Shown here: positions 14,994-18,965 of the stretch, piece by piece
How the letters are laid out: every line of letters starts with the position of its first letter
Position numbering within the stretch: the first letter of the stretch is position 1
Assembly (NCBI GenBank): GCA_035550315.1
Contig: DASZPL010000081.1
Location: 1-18,965, forward strand
DNA length: 18,965 nt
Direction of reading: 5' to 3'
Origin: DASZPL01 sp035550315
Lineage (GTDB): Bacteria; Actinomycetota; Actinomycetes; JAFAQI01
The notes under the pieces: model-generated
The model's input: the letters and a program-made list of their open reading frames with translations, nothing else
What the model was told of the DNA's origin: nothing
Databases searched by the model: none
Made by a program: the position numbers and the translations under genes

Positions 14994-16339
14994 CACCGCA
15001 GGCGAGGCCGGAGCCGGGCCAGCCGCGATCGTGGCACTTTCCCGCGTTCGAGCGGCGCGACGTGCCAGGCGGCCAGGTGATCGCCTGCGACCTGCCCGGG
15101 CGGCCACTCGCGGTCGTTTCGCTGCTGCTCGACGCCGGTGCCGTGCGGGAGCCGACCGGCCGGGAAGGGGTCGCGGAGCTCGCGGCGCGGGCCCTGTCGG
15201 AAGGAACCAAGCAGCGAGACGCGCAGGCGTTCGCCGTCGCGGGGGAGCGGCTCGGCGCAACCTGGCGGGCAGCCGCCGACTGGGACTCGCTGCGCTGCGG
15301 GTTCGAGGTGCCGGCGGCCGAGCTCGGCGCCGCCGCCGAGCTGCTCACCGAGGCGGTTCGCGAACCGGCCCTCACCGCCGACACGCTGGCGCGGATCCGC
15401 GAGGAGCGGATCGACGAGGTCGGCATCGACCGCAGCCAACCCGGCGTGCGGGCGGTCGAGGCGTTCGCGGCGGAGGTGTTCGATCCGGCCAGCCGCTACG
15501 CCCGGCCGGATGCCGGCGACGTCGCCTCCCTGTCCGCCATCACCGATGACGACATCCGCACGTTCTACGACGACCGGATCGCCCAGGGCGATGCCACATT
15601 GATCCTCGCCGGCAATCTCAGCAAGGTTGACGTCGACCGCGTCGCGACGACGGTCCTCGACGGCCGCCAGAAGACCGACCAGCCGTCGACGGTCGCCGGC
15701 CAACCCGGTGGCACCGGCCGCCGGGTCGTCATCGTCGATCGTCCGGGCGCCGTGCAGTCGATGCTCGTGGTCGGGCACGACGGCCCGCCGCGCCGGATCG
15801 ATGACTACGTGCCGATGACGATGATGGCGATGGTCCTCGGCGGCATGTTCGGCTCGCGGCTGAACCTCAAGCTCCGCGAGGAGAAGGGCTACACCTACGG
15901 CGCCTTTGCCGGTTTCGACGCCCGGCGCGACGGTGGCGTCTTCCTCGCCCGAGCCGCGGTGCAGAGCGAGGTCACATTGCCGGCGCTGCGCGACCTGGTC
16001 GAGCAACTGGAGCGCACCCACGCAGAGGGCGTCACTGACGCCGAGCTCGATCAGGCGCGCTCCTACCGAGCGGGGGTGTTCCCGATCAACTTCGCCGCGG
16101 TCAACGCCGTCGCCTCCGGGCTCGGCGATCTGGTGGTCCACGGCTTCCCCGACGACCATTTCGACCGGCTGCGCGAGGCGATCACCGCCGTCGGCAAGGA
16201 CGCCGTCGACGCGGCTGCCGGCAGCCGGCTTCGTCCCGATGACCTGGTGACTGTCGTGGTGGGCGACGCCGCGCCGATCCGAGCGGAGCTGGAAACCGCC
16301 GGGCTCGGTCCGGTGACCGTCGTGCGTGACGAGGAGTAG
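14990..16339 (+). CDS. M16 family protein, non-catalytic partner subunit
   Basis: A 449-residue M16 family protein that starts at GTG 14990, overlapping the stop of the first M16 gene by 4 bases, so the two are almost certainly made together. Where the first protein has HLFEH, this one has ELAAR (Glu63 to Arg67): both His residues and the catalytic Glu are lost, so it cannot bind zinc in the usual way. It does keep the C-terminal substrate-binding pair, Arg296 and Tyr303 in KLREEKGYTYGAF, which the first protein lacks. This division of labour is known from mitochondrial processing peptidase (alpha and beta subunits) and from a Sphingomonas heterodimeric M16 enzyme. No signal peptide is visible (MTPQARPEPGQPRSW). 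Its last 14 bases overlap the membrane protein gene. A heterodimer is inferred, not shown. Confidence 0.92.
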   Translation: MTPQARPEPGQPRSWHFPAFERRDVPGGQVIACDLPGRPLAVVSLLLDAGAVREPTGREGVAELAARALSEGTKQRDAQAFAVAGERLGATWRAAADWDSLRCGFEVPAAELGAAAELLTEAVREPALTADTLARIREERIDEVGIDRSQPGVRAVEAFAAEVFDPASRYARPDAGDVASLSAITDDDIRTFYDDRIAQGDATLILAGNLSKVDVDRVATTVLDGRQKTDQPSTVAGQPGGTGRRVVIVDRPGAVQSMLVVGHDGPPRRIDDYVPMTMMAMVLGGMFGSRLNLKLREEKGYTYGAFAGFDARRDGGVFLARAAVQSEVTLPALRDLVEQLERTHAEGVTDAELDQARSYRAGVFPINFAAVNAVASGLGDLVVHGFPDDHFDRLREAITAVGKDAVDAAAGSRLRPDDLVTVVVGDAAPIRAELETAGLGPVTVVRDEE

Positions 16340-18299
16340 GCCGATTCGCCGACTCGGCTGGGTCCTGTTCGCAGGCCTGCTGCTGACCCTGCTGCCGCGG
16401 GCCGGTGCCGCCGCGGCACCGGCGGGAAGCGGCCCGCCGGTCGTGATCTTCGCGGTGCCCGGACTGCAGTGGTCGGACGCCGCCGCGATGCCGACGCTGC
16501 AGCGGTTGGCGGCCAATGGTGCGGACGGCGAGCTGAGCGTCCGCACGGCCGCCACGACGACGTACTGCGCGAGCGGCAATCTCGTGGTGTCGTCCGGCGA
16601 CCGTGCGCTGGCGCCGTACCCGACCTGCGCCGTCGGGCAGTGGCAGCAGCTGCGGCAGCGCAACCTGGCGGGCCGGTTCGCCGCCGACATCGGCGCCCTC
16701 GGCAAGGCGTTGCATGCGGCTGGCGTCCCGACCGTTGCGGCCTCGCCGCTGGCAGCTCCCATGCTCGCCCGGCACGACGGCCGGGTCGACCAGGTCGCAT
16801 CGCCGTCACAGGCGGTCCGCACGTCCGGCGTTGCCGCGATCCTCGACCCGCGGCTGTTCCGGCAGCCGCCCGACGACAGGCAGGCAGCTGCCCGCGCCGT
16901 CGACGCCGACCTCGCGCAGGTCGTCGCCGGGCTGCCCGCGAGCGCCGTCTTGGTCGTGGCCGGCACCAGCGACAGCCAGACCGGCGGGCCGCACCTGCAC
17001 GCGCTGGTGATCTCTGGTCCCGGCTGGTCACACCGGGAGCTTCGCTCGCCGTCGACCGGCCGGGCACCATTCGTGCAGCTGATCGACCTGGCTCCGACCA
17101 TCCTCGAGATCCGCGGCATCACGCCGCCGAGCAGCATGGTCGGCCGGCCGATGACGATGAGCGGCGCGACGGTGCGCTCGATCTCGTCGTACGTCGACGA
17201 CGACCGGCATGCGGTCGCGCAGCGCGGCATCTCGCATGGCGTGCTGCAGCTGCTCGGCGGGCTCGCCATCATCGTGGTGATCCTCGCGTTCCTGCCGATG
17301 CTGGCCGCCCGCCGGAGCGCGCAGCTGATCGCGCTCGGGCTCGCGCCGTCGCCCGCCATCGTGTTCCTCGCGAATGCGCTGCCGTGGTGGCGGTGGGGAG
17401 CGCTCAGCTTCTTCCCGTTGATCGTCGCCGGCGCCGCCCTGGTCGGAGCCGGGGCGGCGTGGCTCGGGCGTCGTCGCGGCGGCTGGCGCGCCATGACCGC
17501 GCGGGTCGGCTTCGTCGTCGCCGTCGCCGCCCTCGACCAGCTCACCGGTTCGCACTTGCAGCTATCCGCCCCGCTGGCCGACAACCCGACCGTCGCGGGT
17601 CGGTTCCGCGGGATGGGCAACCTCGACTTCGCGGCGTTCATGACCGCGGCGCTGCTGCTTGCGGCGCTGCTGGCGGGCCGGCTGCCGCGGCGGCAGGCAA
17701 TCCTGACGGTCGTCGGCATCGGGGTCTTCGCCGTGGTCATCGATGGCGCGCCGCCGCTCGGCGACGACTTCGGTGGGGTAATCGCGCTGGTGCCGTCGTT
17801 CGCATTGCTGGCCGCCCTGGTCGCGGGCGCCCGGATCACCGTCCGCCGGATCATCGCGGTGATCGTGGGCACGGCGATCGTGGCGATCGGGGTCGCGCTC
17901 GCCGACTACTCGCGGCCGGCGGCCGACCAGACCCACGTCGGACGGTTCGTGGGACAGGTGCTGCACGGCGGCGCGTGGACCGTGGTGCACCGCAAGCTGG
18001 AGTCGTCGGTGTCGACCGTCGGGTTCACGATCGGGACGGGGGTCGTGTTCGCCGCGGTCATCGCCGCCTGCCTCGCCTGGTCGCGGATCGTCGCGACGTT
18101 GCGTGAGGTGCCCGGGCTGCTGCCCGGCGCCATTGCGGCCACCGTCGGTGCGGTCCTCGGCGTCGCGCTCAACGACTCCGGCATCCCGATCGCCGCGATG
18201 GCGGTCATCGTCGGCGTGAGTGCGGCCTACGCCACCCGCTCAGCGGTCACGAGCGGGGGGGCGCCACTGGCGGCGCCGGAACCGCGAGTCCCGGCGTAG
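16326..18299 (+). CDS. Polytopic membrane protein with alkaline-phosphatase-like ectodomain
   Basis: 657 residues. Residues 1-30 look like a signal peptide or anchor (RRLGWVLFAGLLLTLLPRAGAAAAP). Residues 36-295 form an extracytoplasmic domain that resembles the alkaline phosphatase/sulfatase superfamily in layout: VVIFAVPGLQW at the first strand, MPTLQRLAANGA, SGNLVVSSGDRA, LVVAGTSDSQTGGPHLHALVISGPG, and FVQLIDLAPTILEIRGI. The usual Asp-Gly of strand one is Pro45-Gly46 and the Asp-His pair is Asp216-Ser217, so metal binding may be lost. From about residue 305 to 640 there are roughly 10-11 hydrophobic helices, with conserved-looking loops NPTVAGRFRGMGN, GAPPLGDDFGG and HVGRFVGQVLHGG. The start GTG 16326 lies 14 bases inside the M16 gene, with GGTGA 9 nt upstream. 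I recall similar uncharacterised membrane proteins in actinobacteria; no function can be assigned. The 3' end overlaps the convergent GatD-like gene by 60 bases. Confidence 0.85.
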   Translation: MTRSRPIRRLGWVLFAGLLLTLLPRAGAAAAPAGSGPPVVIFAVPGLQWSDAAAMPTLQRLAANGADGELSVRTAATTTYCASGNLVVSSGDRALAPYPTCAVGQWQQLRQRNLAGRFAADIGALGKALHAAGVPTVAASPLAAPMLARHDGRVDQVASPSQAVRTSGVAAILDPRLFRQPPDDRQAAARAVDADLAQVVAGLPASAVLVVAGTSDSQTGGPHLHALVISGPGWSHRELRSPSTGRAPFVQLIDLAPTILEIRGITPPSSMVGRPMTMSGATVRSISSYVDDDRHAVAQRGISHGVLQLLGGLAIIVVILAFLPMLAARRSAQLIALGLAPSPAIVFLANALPWWRWGALSFFPLIVAGAALVGAGAAWLGRRRGGWRAMTARVGFVVAVAALDQLTGSHLQLSAPLADNPTVAGRFRGMGNLDFAAFMTAALLLAALLAGRLPRRQAILTVVGIGVFAVVIDGAPPLGDDFGGVIALVPSFALLAALVAGARITVRRIIAVIVGTAIVAIGVALADYSRPAADQTHVGRFVGQVLHGGAWTVVHRKLESSVSTVGFTIGTGVVFAAVIAACLAWSRIVATLREVPGLLPGAIAATVGAVLGVALNDSGIPIAAMAVIVGVSAAYATRSAVTSGGAPLAAPEPRVPA

Positions 18300-18965
18300 C
18301 GCCGCCAGCCGCTCCCGGCGAAGTTCCAGTTCTTCGGCGTCGTCCAACGGCGCAAGCGGCCCAGCCACGTGGCTCAGCAGGTAGTCGGCCAGCGCCGGGT
18401 TGCGGGCCAGCACCGGTCCATGCAGGTACGTCGCGACGACGCTGCCCTGCACCGCGCCGTCGACACCGGCATCGCCATTCCCCACGCCGGCCAACACCTG
18501 AGCGAACGGCCTGGCATCCGGCCCGAGGACCGTGCGCCCGCCGTGGTTCTCATAGCCGGTAACGCGGCCGACGCCGGGAAGCGGGGTCTCGCCGAGCAGC
18601 TCGCCGACGGCGCGGCTGCCCGGCAACCGGTCGGTGCGGCAGTCCACGATGCCCAGACCCGGGTGCACCGCGCCGGCGCCGTCGAGAAACGTCTCGCCCA
18701 GGATCTGGAACCCCGCGCACACGGCGAGGATCGGCTTGCCGGCGCCCGCCGCCCGCCGCAGCGTGCCATCGGCCAACCGGCTGACCGCCAACGTCTGCGC
18801 CGAGTCCTCGCCGCCGCCGAGAACGTAGAGGTCTACGTCGGCCGGCACCGCCTGGTCGATGCCGACTTCGACGGTCTCCGCCGCCACTCGGCGCCACCGC
18901 AGCCGTTGTTCGAGGACGCGGGCGTTGCCGCCGTCGCCGTACGTTCCCAACACCGACGGGAAGAG
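18240..18965 (-). CDS. gatD: GatD-type class I glutamine amidotransferase, 5' end outside window
   Basis: The visible 241 codons lack only the first few residues: the frame stays open to the window edge and reads LFPSVLGTYGDGGNARVL, the typical second half of the first strand. This is the CobB/CobQ-like amidotransferase of the lipid II isoglutaminyl synthase MurT-GatD, which releases ammonia from glutamine to amidate D-glutamate of lipid II at the cytoplasmic membrane. Evidence includes LYVLGGGEDSAQTLA, the nucleophile Cys in ILAVCAGFQILGE (codon 18717-18719), GYENHGGRT, and the catalytic His in ATYLHGP (codon 18420-18422). murT is normally just upstream and would lie beyond the right edge. 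The TTG at 18951-18953 is an internal codon, not the start. The C-terminal tail is Arg-rich (RRERLAALRRDSRFRRRQW) and is encoded partly opposite the end of the membrane protein gene. A cobyric-acid-synthase-like role is less likely given the length and the GTYGDGGN start. Confidence 0.9.
   Translation of the reverse strand, partial: LFPSVLGTYGDGGNARVLEQRLRWRRVAAETVEVGIDQAVPADVDLYVLGGGEDSAQTLAVSRLADGTLRRAAGAGKPILAVCAGFQILGETFLDGAGAVHPGLGIVDCRTDRLPGSRAVGELLGETPLPGVGRVTGYENHGGRTVLGPDARPFAQVLAGVGNGDAGVDGAVQGSVVATYLHGPVLARNPALADYLLSHVAGPLAPLDDAEELELRRERLAALRRDSRFRRRQWRPPARDR

Noticed and set aside
14543..17872. 1109-codon open frame on the minus strand opposite the M16 and membrane protein genes
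   Set aside because: It is antisense to well-supported genes, is rich in Arg, Ser and Ala with no recognisable motif, and is a usual artefact of high GC, where stop codons are rare.

Overview
The window looks like chromosomal DNA of a high-GC actinobacterium (Actinomycetota). I estimate about 70% G+C by eye, with codons strongly biased to G/C in third position. The gene content supports this: an AcnR-like TetR regulator beside an actinobacterial-type aconitase, a GatD-type amidotransferase, and several genes that appear to be transcribed without a leader. The genus cannot be told from the sequence. I see no mobile elements, CRISPR arrays, tRNA or rRNA genes. Coding density is very high, and no stretch over 300 bases lacks a gene.

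Layout. (1) Positions 1-2887, plus strand: the 3' end of an ABC-F ATPase, a 69-residue helix-turn-helix protein, a crotonase-family protein and an acyl-CoA dehydrogenase, all tightly packed. (2) 2894-3691, minus strand: tryptophan 2,3-dioxygenase, divergent from (3) a 647-residue ABC exporter half-transporter at 3768-5711. (4) 5750-9854, minus strand: a three-gene unit read as acnR-like tetR, then acnA, then an SDR-fold protein. (5) 9956-11310, minus strand: a DUF2277 protein and a zinc alcohol dehydrogenase. (6) 11355-18299, plus strand: a sirtuin, an acyl-CoA synthetase, two M16 peptidase-family proteins and a large membrane protein with a degenerate alkaline-phosphatase-like ectodomain, with junctions of at most a few tens of bases. 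(7) 18240 to the window end, minus strand: a GatD-type glutamine amidotransferase that is 5'-truncated by the window edge and overlaps the membrane protein tail to tail.

How the genes work together. Much of the window is central and fatty-acid metabolism: acyl-CoA activation (synthetase), beta-oxidation-like steps (acyl-CoA dehydrogenase, crotonase), the TCA cycle (aconitase with its probable repressor) and the first step of tryptophan breakdown. The sirtuin directly upstream of an acyl-CoA synthetase carrying a PxxxxGK acylation motif suggests a deacylase/target pair. The M16 pair looks like a heterodimer: one member has the zinc site, the other has lost it but keeps the substrate-binding Arg/Tyr pair.

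The most general signal is regulatory. Eight genes have a TANNNT hexamer exactly 6 or 7 nt before their start codon, the arrangement of a leaderless actinobacterial promoter. The genes inside operons instead have Shine-Dalgarno-like sequences or start/stop overlaps. This separates probable transcription-unit leaders from followers and settles several start codons. No clearly new defence, mobile or biosynthetic system was found. The least explained elements are the ectodomain/membrane protein coupled to the M16 pair, and the crotonase and SDR proteins that lack expected catalytic residues.
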